Source: Janthinobacterium sp. 61
GTDB taxonomy: Bacteria > Pseudomonadota > Gammaproteobacteria > Burkholderiales > Burkholderiaceae_D
Assembly (NCBI RefSeq): GCF_002846335.1
Contig: NZ_PJMQ01000001.1
Location: 4,836,001-4,900,000, forward strand
DNA length: 64,000 nucleotides
Reading direction: 5' to 3'
The position numbers and the translations under genes are program-made. Within the stretch, counting starts at the first letter, position 1; each line of letters opens with the position of its first letter. Positions 8,675 to 18,245 of this stretch are shown here, piece by piece. Below the pieces are notes generated by a model. It did not search any database and was not told the origin of the DNA. It saw only the letters and a program-made list of their open reading frames with translations.

Positions 8675-11600
8675 ATCTGTCCGAACTGAGCATCCGCCGC
8701 CCCGTCATGGTGGTGCTGCTATCCCTCTCCATCATCCTGGCCGGCGTGCTGGCGTATGGCCACATTCCCGTGGCGGCCTTGCCGAGCTACAACACGCCTG
8801 TCATCAACGTCAGCGCCGACCTGGCAGGCGCCAGCCCCGATACCATGGCGTCGTCCGTGGCCTTGCCGTTGGAAAAGCAATTTTCCACCATTGCCGGCCT
8901 GAGCCTGATCACCTCCACGAGTACCCTGGGCAATACATCGCTGACCCTGGAGTTTGACGCCAGCATCAATGTCAACGAGGCCGCCGTCGACGTGCAGGCG
9001 GCCCTGCTGCGCGCTCAGCGCCAGTTGCCGACGGAAATGACGGACTTGCCGTCCTACCGCAAAGTCAATCCGGCCGATGCGCCCGTGCTGTTCATCCAGA
9101 TGACGTCGCCATCGCTGAACTTGTCGGATCTGAATGATTATGCGGAAAACCTGATCGCGCCCAGCCTGTCGACCTTGCCTGGCGTGGCCCAGGTCAGCGT
9201 GAATGGCCAGAAACGCTTTGCCGTGCGCGTGCGCGCCCGTGCCGACCTGATGAACGCGCGCAACCTGACCATGGACGAGCTGGCCACAGCGCTGCGCGCC
9301 TCGAACACGAATTCGCCGCTGGGCATCCTCGACGGCCCCAGCCAGACCTTGACCATCCAGGGCAACCCGCAGATGATGAAGGCGGCCGATTTTGCCGAAC
9401 TCATCGTCGCCACGCGCAACGGCCAGCCTGTGCGCCTGAAGGAAGTGGCCGAGGTGGAAGACAGTTTCCAATCGACCAAGACGGCCGGCAGTTTCAATGG
9501 CGAGCGCTCGATCACCTTGCTGGTGCAGCGCCAACCGGATGCGAACACCGTGCAAGTGGTCGATGCCGTGCGCAAGCTCTTGCCGGGTTTCAAGGCACAA
9601 TTGCCTGCTTCCATCCAGATCAGCCTGGTCAATGACCGTTCCGTCTCGATCCGTGAAGCCATTCACGACGTCAACCTGACCCTGGCCTTGACGGTGATCC
9701 TGGTGGTGCTGGTGATCTTTTTGTTCCTGCACCGTGCGGCGGCCACCTTCATTCCGGCCGTCACCATGCCCATTTCCCTGCTCGGTGCGCTGGCCCTGCT
9801 GTACTGGCTTGGCTACAGCCTCGACAACGTTTCCCTGCTGGGCATTACCCTGGCCGTGGGCCTGGTGGTCGACGATGCCATCGTGGTGCTCGAAAACATC
9901 GTGCGCCATATCGAGATGGGCAAGAAGCCGATCCAGGCGGCCCTCGTGGGCGCCAAGGAAATGGGGTTCACCATCATCTCGATTTCCGTCTCGCTGGTGG
10001 CCGTGTTCATCCCCATTTTCTTCATGCCGGGCGTGATCGGCTTGCTGTTCCACGAGTTTGCCGTCGTCGTCTCGCTGTCCATCCTCGTGTCGGCCATCGT
10101 GTCGCTGACCCTGGTGCCGATGCTGGCCAGCCGCTTCCTGCCGGCCGATACACGCGAACACAATGACAGCGATCCCACGCATGGCGAGAAGTCCTTCATC
10201 GGCCGCCATTTCGAAGCGGGTTTCACGAAATTGCGCAACGGCTATGTCCATTTGCTCGACAAGGCCCTGGCGCATCGTAACGGGGTGCTGTTCATCGCCG
10301 TGTGCACGTTTGCGCTGACGGTGCTGCTGTACGCGACCATTCCGAAAGGTTTCTTCCCCGAGGAAGACCTGGGCCAGATCCAGGTGAATACGGAAGCGTC
10401 GGAGGATATTTCCTCGGCGGCATTGCAGGACTTGCAAGCCCGCGTGGCGGCCGTGCTCAAGGCGGACCCCAGCGTGCAGGATGTGACCTCGTTCGTCGGC
10501 GGCGGCAACACGGGCCGCATGTTCATGGTATTAAAACCGCGCAGCGAGCGGCCGAAAATGCCCGTGGTGCTGGAAAACCTGCGCCGCGCGACGAGCACCG
10601 TGCCCGGCATGGCCGTGTATTTCCGCCCCGTGCAAAACTTGCAGTTGGGTGGGCGCCAGAGCAAGAGCCGCTACCAGTACACCTTGCAAAGCGTCAGTCC
10701 CGATGCCTTGAATGACTGGGCGGAAAAGTTCATTGCCGGCATGCGCGCCGATCCCGCCTTCCGCGACGTCACCAGCGATTCGCAGATCAAGGGCTTGCAG
10801 GCATCCCTCAGGATCGACCGCGACAAGGCCAATCTGCTGGGCGTGCAAATGTCCGATATCCGCACGGCCCTGTACAGCGCCTTTGGCGAGCGGCAAGTGT
10901 CGACCATCTATTCCTCGGCAGCGAGCTACTACGTGATCCTGGAAGCGGCCACGCAGGACCGTCAGTATGACGATGCGCTCACGCGCGTGTCCGTGCGCAG
11001 CAAGTCGGGCGAGCTGGTGAAACTGTCGAGTATTGCCTACGTGGAACGCACCATCGGTCCCACGGCCGTGAATCACCAGGGGCAACTGCAGGCCGTCACG
11101 ATCGCCTTCAACCTGGCGCCGGACGTGCCGCTGGGCATCGCCACGGGCAAGATCGATGTGATGGGCAAGGAAATGAGCTTGCCGGCCTCCATCATCACGC
11201 GTTACGGCGGCGATGCGGCCGTGTTCCAGGATTCGCAGTCCAGCCAGATCATCCTCATCATTGCCGCGCTGGCCGTCATCTATGTGCTGCTCGGCGTGCT
11301 GTATGAAAGTTATATCCACCCGCTGACCATCCTGGCCGGCTTGCCGTCGGCGGCCGTGGGCGCCTTGCTGACCCTGCGCCTGTTCGGCATGGATCTGACC
11401 ATGATCGCCATTATCGGCATCTTGATGCTGATCGGTATCGTCAAGAAAAACGCCATCATGATGATCGACTTTGCCCTGCATGCGCAGCGCAACGAAGGCA
11501 TGAGCCCGCCTGAAGCCATCCGCCAGGCTTGCATCTTGCGTTTCCGCCCCATCATGATGACGTCGGCGGCCGCCCTGATGGGCGCCTTGCCCATCGCCCT

Positions 11601-11781
11601 GGGCCTGGGCGCCGGCGCCGAACTGCGCCAGCCGCTGGGCTTGGCGGTGGTCGGTGGATTGTTGTTTTCACAAGTGATTACCCTGTTCATCACCCCCGTC
11701 ATCTATTTGTTCCTGGACAAGTACAGCGGCACGGGGCCGATGACGGACGAGCAACTGGTGCTACTCGACAACAAGGCTTGA
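8671..11781 (+). CDS. RND multidrug efflux permease (MdtB/MdtC-like)
   Basis: Proton-driven HAE1-family inner-membrane pump of 1036 residues. It has the expected twelve-helix layout: TM1 near 10-30, a large periplasmic porter domain, the helix bundle TM2-6 near 330-490, a second periplasmic domain, and TM7-12 at the C-terminus. The TM4 motif GLVVDDAIVVLENI carries the paired Asp of the proton relay. Its best resemblance by eye is to MdtB/MdtC/MuxC-type pumps rather than AcrB. It is the last gene of the regulator-kinase-adaptor-permease operon and is followed by a strong terminator. Confidence 0.94.
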   Translation: MNLSELSIRRPVMVVLLSLSIILAGVLAYGHIPVAALPSYNTPVINVSADLAGASPDTMASSVALPLEKQFSTIAGLSLITSTSTLGNTSLTLEFDASINVNEAAVDVQAALLRAQRQLPTEMTDLPSYRKVNPADAPVLFIQMTSPSLNLSDLNDYAENLIAPSLSTLPGVAQVSVNGQKRFAVRVRARADLMNARNLTMDELATALRASNTNSPLGILDGPSQTLTIQGNPQMMKAADFAELIVATRNGQPVRLKEVAEVEDSFQSTKTAGSFNGERSITLLVQRQPDANTVQVVDAVRKLLPGFKAQLPASIQISLVNDRSVSIREAIHDVNLTLALTVILVVLVIFLFLHRAAATFIPAVTMPISLLGALALLYWLGYSLDNVSLLGITLAVGLVVDDAIVVLENIVRHIEMGKKPIQAALVGAKEMGFTIISISVSLVAVFIPIFFMPGVIGLLFHEFAVVVSLSILVSAIVSLTLVPMLASRFLPADTREHNDSDPTHGEKSFIGRHFEAGFTKLRNGYVHLLDKALAHRNGVLFIAVCTFALTVLLYATIPKGFFPEEDLGQIQVNTEASEDISSAALQDLQARVAAVLKADPSVQDVTSFVGGGNTGRMFMVLKPRSERPKMPVVLENLRRATSTVPGMAVYFRPVQNLQLGGRQSKSRYQYTLQSVSPDALNDWAEKFIAGMRADPAFRDVTSDSQIKGLQASLRIDRDKANLLGVQMSDIRTALYSAFGERQVSTIYSSAASYYVILEAATQDRQYDDALTRVSVRSKSGELVKLSSIAYVERTIGPTAVNHQGQLQAVTIAFNLAPDVPLGIATGKIDVMGKEMSLPASIITRYGGDAAVFQDSQSSQIILIIAALAVIYVLLGVLYESYIHPLTILAGLPSAAVGALLTLRLFGMDLTMIAIIGILMLIGIVKKNAIMMIDFALHAQRNEGMSPPEAIRQACILRFRPIMMTSAAALMGALPIALGLGAGAELRQPLGLAVVGGLLFSQVITLFITPVIYLFLDKYSGTGPMTDEQLVLLDNKA

Positions 11782-11808
11782 GCGCGTGCGTGCCCCGTGG
11801 GCGCTTGA

Positions 11809-11846
11809 CCGGCGCCCCATTCCTGCGTGAATGGGGCGCCGGTTTT
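11809..11846 (+). terminator. Terminator after RND operon
   Basis: A 12-13 bp GC-rich stem (CCGGCGCCCCAT / ATGGGGCGCCGG) with a ten-base loop, followed by TTTT. The rest of the gap to 12041 holds no gene that I can see. Confidence 0.85.
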
Positions 11847-12040
11847 GTATGGGCAGTGATACATACGGTAACAACCGTCAAGAGACGGCTCGGGTACTCT
11901 GTTTAGCGCTGCAAGGAATGTCGCTATCCTGTACGCTTCGGGTTGGAAAGGCCGAGGAAGTGTTCCCAAAAGCAAGGGACTCTGGCACTATGGCTGCCCT
12001 GTAATGTTATTTCTTCGCTACACAGAAAGCACGATTCATT

Positions 12041-12949
12041 TTGCATGACACGACCCATTTGTTGGCTGCCGATTCCGATGTTTGCCCCACTTGCGGGCAA
12101 GTAATCCAGCCACCACCGGCCTACGGGTCCAAGACCAGCACCACGCGCAAGGTTGCGCTCGGGGTGTCCGTCTTGCTGCACGTGCTGCTGGCGGCGTATG
12201 TCCTGTTGCGCAGCGACAAGATCGAAAAGATTCCTCCGCCGAAGAAGGAAAGCGCGATGGTCTACATCGCGCCGCTGAAGGACAAGCCGCAACCGAAGCC
12301 GCAGCCCAAGCCCACGCCGAAACCCAAAGACACGAAAGTGGCCAAGGTGAAACCGCCGCCGGCCCCGAGCAAGCGCGTGGTCACAAAAGACGTGCCGCGC
12401 GACAAGCCGAAACTGGAAACCTACACGCCGCCGCTGGTGTCGAAAGTGCCGTTGCCGCCGCCGCCGGCTGAAGACATGAGCTCGATGATCGAGCAGCGCC
12501 GCAAGCAGCGCGAGGCGCAGAACCCCACGCCACCGGCCGAGGAAAGCGAAAACGACCGCGCCATGCGCGTGGCCAAGGCGAATATCGCTGGCGCCCAGGG
12601 GCGTAATTCCGGTAGCGACCGCGAGGATTCGGGCGGCGTGTTTTCCATCGTCAACCAGACTTCGTTCAGCGCGGAAGTCAAGTTCAAGGGCTGGAATGGC
12701 AACTTCAAACGCAACTGGCTGAAGCAGGAAAAAGTCGAACTGGGCAATGAGCCCGATATCGAAACGGCCATCATCAAGAAGATGATCCAGCTTATCCGCG
12801 CCGAAAAACCTGGTGATTTCATCTGGGAATCGCGGCGCCTGGGGCGCAACGTCAACCTCAGCGCCAGAGTGGAAGACACGGCCGAGCTGAGCGCTTTCCT
12901 GCGCCAGGAATTCTTTTCGGAGAAGCGGCCAGGGCCGGGACGGCGCTAG
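12041..12949 (+). CDS. TonB-like membrane-anchored proline-rich protein with CxxC head
   Basis: Unassigned envelope protein of 302 residues. It begins with a short cytoplasmic head holding a single CPTCG motif (residues 15-19, half a zinc ribbon), then one TM helix (about 39-56, VALGVSVLLHVLLAAYVLL). A Pro/Lys-rich spacer of PKP repeats follows (about 75-160), then a compact C-terminal domain ending DTAELSAFLRQEFF. The topology is that of TonB or a TonB-like energy transducer, but the C-terminal domain does not look like the classical TonB fold to me, and no exbB/exbD is adjacent. A TTG at 12041 is used as the start; no strong ribosome site is visible, so the start is uncertain. Confidence 0.6.
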   Translation: MHDTTHLLAADSDVCPTCGQVIQPPPAYGSKTSTTRKVALGVSVLLHVLLAAYVLLRSDKIEKIPPPKKESAMVYIAPLKDKPQPKPQPKPTPKPKDTKVAKVKPPPAPSKRVVTKDVPRDKPKLETYTPPLVSKVPLPPPPAEDMSSMIEQRRKQREAQNPTPPAEESENDRAMRVAKANIAGAQGRNSGSDREDSGGVFSIVNQTSFSAEVKFKGWNGNFKRNWLKQEKVELGNEPDIETAIIKKMIQLIRAEKPGDFIWESRRLGRNVNLSARVEDTAELSAFLRQEFFSEKRPGPGRR

Positions 12950-12964
12950 GAACTCGCTGCAATA

Positions 12965-13000
12965 AAAAAGGCTGCACCGTGTGAACGGGCAGCCTTTTTT
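12965..13000. terminator. Bidirectional terminator between convergent genes
   Basis: AAAAAGGCTGC and GCAGCCTTTTTT flank a 13-base loop. The A-run and T-run on either side let it serve both the TonB-like gene and the convergent engB. Confidence 0.85.
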
Positions 13001-13019
13001 TACGTCGCGTTGATGTTGA

Positions 13020-13757
13020 TCAAGCCGGTTTGTCCGACTCCGGCTCGACGTCGTCTTCCATGTCGATCAGTTCGACCATCTGGGCCGCACCGTCTTCGCT
13101 GATGCCGGCCAGTTCCATGATCTTGTCATTGGCTTCGTCGATGCCGACGCGTTTCAAGGCCGAGAACAGTTGCACGGTGAACGGGAAGCCGACGCCGTCT
13201 TCATCCACATAGCTGTCGAGCTTGGCTTTCGCCTGGCGCAGCGCGTTGACAGACTCATTGCGGTTGAGCTTATCGACCTTCGTCAGGATGCAGTGGATCG
13301 GCTTGCCCGTCGGGGCGAACCATTCCAGCATCTGGATGTCCAGGTCGGTGAACGGACGGCGCGAATCCATGATCAGGATCAAGCCGGCCAATTGTTCGCG
13401 GCGTTGCACGTAGTCGCCCAGCAGGCGCTGCCAGTGCAATTTGGCCGAGCCCGAAACTTCCGCGTAGCCGTAGCCAGGCAAGTCGACCAGCAGGCATTCG
13501 ATCTCTTCGACGATGGTGGCATCCTTGCGGTGCTGCGCCACGTGGGCGCCGCCGATGGAGAAGTAGTTGATGTGCTGGGTACGGCCAGGTGTCTTGGAGG
13601 CGAACGCCAAGCCTTTCTGATTACACAAGATGTTGATGGCGGTCGATTTACCGGCATTGGAGCGGCCGGCAAAGGCGATTTCCGGCACCGTGGTATCGGG
13701 CAGGTCACGCAATTGGTTGACGGTCGTAAAGAAGCGGGCTTGCCAGAGTTTTGACAT
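13020..13757 (-). CDS. engB: Ribosome-biogenesis GTPase YihA/YsxC
   Basis: Essential small GTPase needed for late 50S assembly. G1 is GRSNAGKST (about 31-39), G3 is DLPGYGYAE, and G4 is TKVDKLN. The 245 residues are longer than the E. coli protein because of an insertion before G3 (around [13 protein letters not shown]) and an acidic C-terminal tail ([11 protein letters not shown]). It is divergent from the cytochrome c4 gene, an arrangement common in proteobacteria. Confidence 0.95.
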   Translation of the reverse strand: MSKLWQARFFTTVNQLRDLPDTTVPEIAFAGRSNAGKSTAINILCNQKGLAFASKTPGRTQHINYFSIGGAHVAQHRKDATIVEEIECLLVDLPGYGYAEVSGSAKLHWQRLLGDYVQRREQLAGLILIMDSRRPFTDLDIQMLEWFAPTGKPIHCILTKVDKLNRNESVNALRQAKAKLDSYVDEDGVGFPFTVQLFSALKRVGIDEANDKIMELAGISEDGAAQMVELIDMEDDVEPESDKPA

Positions 13758-13943
13758 GGGAGTAGTAAAGCAACAAAAGGGAGCGATAAGGGAGCGATAA
13801 CGCCAAGAAGCTATTGTACAATAAGGGGTTGTTTATTGTTGCCGGCGTAGCAGCGATGCGGCTTGCGGCCCTGAAAATAAAGCAAAAATCCACAGGGCGC
13901 GGCAATGTCCACCACTAATTTCTCACTGTCTCAGGGTGCCTGA

Positions 13944-14615
13944 ATGAATCGTGCGTTTTCACCGTTGTTCAAATCCATGTTGCTCGCTTTGCTGGCTGTA
14001 TCGGCAACTGCTTCCGCTGTCGAAGCACCGAAACCGGCCGTCAAGGCCGACGCTGCCAAGGGTGCTACCCTGTACGCCGATGGAGATGCGGCGCGCGGCT
14101 TGCCTGCCTGCGTATCCTGCCATGGTGCTGCCGGCAACTCGACCATCACGGTCAACCCGAAGCTGGCCGGCCAGCATGAAAGCTATATCTACAAGCAACT
14201 GGTCGATTTCACCACGCCGGAGCGCAACCAGCCCGTCATGACGACCTATGCCAAGATGCTCAGCGACGCCGACAAGAAGAATATCGCCGCTTACCTGGGC
14301 GCGCAGCTGTCCAAGCCGGGTGCCGCGAAAAACAAGGATACTATCGACTTGGGCAAGAAAATTTACCGTGGTGGCATTGCTTCCAAGCAAGTTGCTGCCT
14401 GCGCCAGCTGTCATGGCGCGACGGGCAATGGTCTTCCCGTTCAGTATCCACGCATCGCCGGCCAGCACCAGGACTACACAGTGGCCCAGCTGAGCATGTT
14501 CCGCAGCACCAAGGCTGATGCCCGCAAGAACAGCGCGCAAATGCACACCATTGCCGCCCGCATGTCGGATGACGAGATTGCCGCCGTAGCCGACTATATC
14601 GCCGGCCTGAAGTAA
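13944..14615 (+). CDS. Diheme cytochrome c4
   Basis: Periplasmic electron carrier. A signal peptide ends near residue 25. Two heme c sites are seen: CVSCH at 56-60 and CASCH at 153-157, each in a domain of about 90 residues, the tandem duplication typical of c4. Axial Met candidates are in NQPVMTTYAKML and in MHTIAARMSD. It lies directly upstream of the ResB/CcsA cytochrome c assembly genes, which would attach its hemes. Confidence 0.93.
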   Translation: MNRAFSPLFKSMLLALLAVSATASAVEAPKPAVKADAAKGATLYADGDAARGLPACVSCHGAAGNSTITVNPKLAGQHESYIYKQLVDFTTPERNQPVMTTYAKMLSDADKKNIAAYLGAQLSKPGAAKNKDTIDLGKKIYRGGIASKQVAACASCHGATGNGLPVQYPRIAGQHQDYTVAQLSMFRSTKADARKNSAQMHTIAARMSDDEIAAVADYIAGLK

Positions 14616-14662
14616 GTTTTCATATTGGCAAGATATTGCCAGGCGCACCAGCGCGCATGAAG

Positions 14663-14695
14663 AGGGCGGCCGTCTCAACGGGCTGCCCTTTTTTA
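14663..14695 (+). terminator. Terminator after cytochrome c4
   Basis: Nine-pair stem AGGGCGGCC / GGCTGCCCT (one G-T pair) followed by TTTTTT. Confidence 0.8.
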
Positions 14696-14798
14696 TGGCA
14701 GGGGGCAAACAGGAGTATGCTGCCGCCTTGCGCGGAGAAACTATCTGCTCCATGCCACATTTTCTTGAAGATTGCATATCCCGTATGAGTATCCACGT

Positions 14799-16895
14799 AT
14801 GAGCACAGGCACGACCGGAATCGAGTTAAAGACACAACGCCGCAGCCTGGCTGAATTCGTCGAGCTGGTCTCGTCGATGCGCTTTGCCATCAGCTTGCTG
14901 ACCCTGATCGCTGTCGCCTCCATTATTGGCACCGTGCTCAAGCAGAACGAGCCCATGCCCAATTATGTGAACCAGTTCGGTCCGTTCTGGTTCGCCGTCT
15001 TTGACAAGCTGAGCCTGTATTCAGTGTATTCGGCCTGGTGGTTCCTGGTGATCATGGGTTTCCTCGTCGCCTCGACCTCGCTGTGCATCGTGCGCAATGC
15101 GCCGAAGATGCTCAAGGATATGCGCAGCTGGCGCGACAATGTGCGCGAGCAATCCTTGCGCAATTTCCATCACAAGATGGAATGGCAGGCGCCGCTGCCG
15201 CGTGCCGTGCTGGCGCAGCAAATGGTGATGCGCCTGAAAGACAGCGGCTATGCGGCCAAGGTGGTCGAGAAGGACAATGCCACCCTGGTGGCGGCCAAGC
15301 GGGGCGCCGCCAATAAATGGGGCTATATCTTTGCCCACGGCGCCATCGTCATTATCTGCGTGGGCGGCTTGCTCGATTCGGAAATGCCGATCCGCGTACA
15401 GCAATGGTTCTTTGGCAAGACGCCGTTTTCCGGCAGTGGCGTGATCGCCGACATTCCCGCCCAGCACCGTTTGAGCCTGTCAAACCCCACTTTCCGCGGC
15501 AACACCATGATCCCGGAAGGCTCGTCGAGCAACACGGCCATCATTCCCCAGGCCGATGGCGTGCTGATCCAGGATCTGCCGATCACGATTTTGCTGAAGA
15601 AATTCCATATCGATTTCTACAGCACGGGCATGCCCAAGCTGTTTGCCAGCGATGTCGTCATCACCGATCATGTAACGGGAGAAAGTTTTCCTGCCACCAT
15701 CAAAGTCAACCAACCCTTGCTGTACAAGGGCCTGGCCCTGTACCAGTCCAGCTTTGAGGATGGCGGCAGCAAGCTCAAGTTGACGGGTTTTCCCATGACG
15801 GGCAAGACGACGAAACGCTTCGATATTGGCGGCGAAGTGGGCGGCAGTACGCCGCTCGAACGCAGCGATGGCAATTCCTACACGGTGGAATGGTCGGGTT
15901 TCCGTCCGTTTAACGTGGAAAATCTCAGCGCCGGCCAGGATGTGCGCGCCGTCAGCAAGGCGGAGAGTTTCAACGATAAATTTGCCGTCGGCCTGGACAA
16001 GCGCCTCGGTTCGGCCGCGAAGAATGCCCACAACAAGGATCTCAAGAATGTGGGCCCCTCGGTGCAATACAAATTGCGCGACAAGACGGGCCAGGCACGC
16101 GAATACCAGAATTACATGCAGCCCGTCACCGTGGATGGCACGACGGTGTTCCTGGCCGGCATGCGCGTCAACCCCAGCGACCCGTTCAGCTATCTGCGCA
16201 TTCCCGCCGATGACAATTACAGCGTAAGCGAGTGGATGCGTTTGCGTGCCGCACTGCAAGATCCCGCGCTGCGCCAGCAGGCTGCCACGCGCTATGCGGC
16301 GCGCGCCATGCCGCAAGCGGGGGCGGAAGCCTTGCGCGGCCAGTTGCAGGAATCGGCGGCGAAGAGCCTGGGTATTTTTGCCGGCAATGGGCAAGAGGGC
16401 GGTTTCCTGGCCATTTCGCGTTTCCTGGAGAAAATCCCCGCCGCCGAGCAGGAAAAAGCGGCCGATATCTTCATGAAGATCTTGAATGGCAGCCTGTGGG
16501 ACTTGTGGCAGGCGGCGCGCGCCCAGGATGGCTTGAAAGCCATCGAGGCCGATGACAAGCACGGCCGCTTCCTGCAACTGGCAACGAATGCGCTGTCCGA
16601 CAGCTTCTTCTATGGCGCACCCGTGTATTTGCAGCTGGACGACTTCACGGAAATCAAGGCGTCCGTGCTGCAGGTGACGCGTTCGCCGGGCAAGAGCGTG
16701 GTGTACCTCGGTTGTCTGTTCCTCGTGATCGGCGTGTTTTCCATGTTTTATATCCGCGAGCGCCGCCTGTGGGTGTGGATCAAGGATGGCGAAGGCGGCA
16801 GCGAAGCCCTGATGGCCATGAGCACGCAACGCAAGACGCTGGATTTTGAAAAAGAATTTGAGACTTTGAAGGCAAAGCTGCCGCAATCGGCGTAA
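14799..16895 (+). CDS. resB: Cytochrome c biogenesis protein ResB (CcsB-type)
   Basis: Membrane partner of CcsA in the system II heme-delivery complex. Hydrophobic segments lie near residues 25-50, 70-95, 165-185 and the C-terminal region (VVYLGCLFLVIGVFSMFYI), with a long periplasmic domain between the third and fourth, as in ResB proteins. The ATG at 14799 gives 698 residues and starts MSTGTTGIELKTQRR. A TTG 27 bases upstream is an alternative. It is followed by ccsA in the same direction. Confidence 0.93.
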   Translation: MSTGTTGIELKTQRRSLAEFVELVSSMRFAISLLTLIAVASIIGTVLKQNEPMPNYVNQFGPFWFAVFDKLSLYSVYSAWWFLVIMGFLVASTSLCIVRNAPKMLKDMRSWRDNVREQSLRNFHHKMEWQAPLPRAVLAQQMVMRLKDSGYAAKVVEKDNATLVAAKRGAANKWGYIFAHGAIVIICVGGLLDSEMPIRVQQWFFGKTPFSGSGVIADIPAQHRLSLSNPTFRGNTMIPEGSSSNTAIIPQADGVLIQDLPITILLKKFHIDFYSTGMPKLFASDVVITDHVTGESFPATIKVNQPLLYKGLALYQSSFEDGGSKLKLTGFPMTGKTTKRFDIGGEVGGSTPLERSDGNSYTVEWSGFRPFNVENLSAGQDVRAVSKAESFNDKFAVGLDKRLGSAAKNAHNKDLKNVGPSVQYKLRDKTGQAREYQNYMQPVTVDGTTVFLAGMRVNPSDPFSYLRIPADDNYSVSEWMRLRAALQDPALRQQAATRYAARAMPQAGAEALRGQLQESAAKSLGIFAGNGQEGGFLAISRFLEKIPAAEQEKAADIFMKILNGSLWDLWQAARAQDGLKAIEADDKHGRFLQLATNALSDSFFYGAPVYLQLDDFTEIKASVLQVTRSPGKSVVYLGCLFLVIGVFSMFYIRERRLWVWIKDGEGGSEALMAMSTQRKTLDFEKEFETLKAKLPQSA

Positions 16896-16944
16896 GCTGC
16901 GCTGTGTCCGGGACGCTTGCGCGTCGCCGGGAATGGAGAAAATG

Positions 16945-18096
16945 ATGGAATTGGCAAACAAGCAAATATATACGCAGGAACCAGGATTTTTCAAGCGCCT
17001 GAGCCTGATCGATTGGCTGTATGGCGCCGGCTTGCTGGCGGCCTCGCTGTTCGGCCTGATGCGCTTTGGCGCCTTCATGGATATCTATGAAAAAGCCATC
17101 TTGCTGGCAGCGGCGCCCACGTTCGCGTGGCTAGGCTGGCACTGGAAGCCCGTGCGCTGGCTGATCCCCCTGGCGGCCGTGCTGTCGCTGTTCGCCATCG
17201 AACTGTACTCGGGCCATCTGGAGATGGCGAATCAGAAATTTTTCCTGAAATATATCTTGTCGAGCCAGTCCGCCATCCTGTGGATGGGCACCCTGTTCGT
17301 GCTGTCGACGCTGTTCTACTGGATCGGCCTGGTAGCGCGCTCGGAATTCGGCTCGTCCGTCGGCTCCCTGCTGTGCTGGGCCGGCGTGGTGCTGGGCCTG
17401 ACGGGCATGCTGGTGCGCTGGTACGAGTCTTACCTGATCGGCGCCGACGTGGGCCACATTCCCGTGTCGAACCTGTATGAAGTGTTCATTCTGTTCTCGC
17501 TGATCACGGCCATGTTCTACCTGTATTACGAGCAGCATTATGCGACGCGCCAACTGGGCGCCTTCGTCATGCTGGTCATTTCGGCGGCCGTGGTGTTCCT
17601 GATGTGGTACACGGTCACGCGCGACGCGGCGGAAATCCAGCCGCTGGTGCCGGCCTTGCAAAGCTGGTGGATGAAGATCCACGTGCCGGCCAACTTCATC
17701 GGCTACGGCACCTTTGCCCTGTCGGCCATGGTGGCGGCGGCGTATCTGCTCAAATCGAGCGGCTACCTGGTTGACCGCCTGCCGTCGCTGGAAGTGCTCG
17801 ACGACGTCATGTACAAGGCCATTTCCGTGGGCTTCGCTTTCTTCACGGTAGCGACCATCCTGGGTGCGCTGTGGGCGGCCGAAGCATGGGGCGGCTACTG
17901 GTCGTGGGACCCGAAAGAAACCTGGGCGCTGATCGTCTGGCTCAACTATGCAGCCTGGCTGCACATGCGCCTGATGACGGGCTTGCGCGGCCGCGTCGCT
18001 TCGTGGTGGGCGCTGGTGGGCTTGCTGGTGACGACGTTTGCCTTCCTGGGCGTGAATATGTTCCTGTCCGGCCTGCATTCTTACGGTAAATTGTAA
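16945..18096 (+). CDS. ccsA: Cytochrome c biogenesis protein CcsA (ResC-type)
   Basis: Heme-handling integral membrane protein of system II. The conserved heme-exposing tryptophan-rich motif is present near the C-terminus as AEAWGGYWSWDPKETWAL, with further hydrophobic helices throughout and conserved histidines in the flanking loops (KIHVPANFIGYG, WLHMRLM). The start at 16945 is chosen because GGAG lies six bases upstream; ATG codons at 16933 and 16942 are alternatives. Length is 383 residues. Paired with ResB just upstream. Confidence 0.94.
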   Translation: MELANKQIYTQEPGFFKRLSLIDWLYGAGLLAASLFGLMRFGAFMDIYEKAILLAAAPTFAWLGWHWKPVRWLIPLAAVLSLFAIELYSGHLEMANQKFFLKYILSSQSAILWMGTLFVLSTLFYWIGLVARSEFGSSVGSLLCWAGVVLGLTGMLVRWYESYLIGADVGHIPVSNLYEVFILFSLITAMFYLYYEQHYATRQLGAFVMLVISAAVVFLMWYTVTRDAAEIQPLVPALQSWWMKIHVPANFIGYGTFALSAMVAAAYLLKSSGYLVDRLPSLEVLDDVMYKAISVGFAFFTVATILGALWAAEAWGGYWSWDPKETWALIVWLNYAAWLHMRLMTGLRGRVASWWALVGLLVTTFAFLGVNMFLSGLHSYGKL

Positions 18097-18245
18097 AAGC
18101 GCCCGAGAAAAAGCCCATGGCAGCCTTGCCTTGCCCTGAACTTTTTAAGACACTTTGCTAACGATTTTTTTCATGACAGAAGCGTCATGAACGGCCCGGG
18201 AAAACTGGTGTAAGGTATAAACAATCACCTTTTCCCGGAGCCGCC

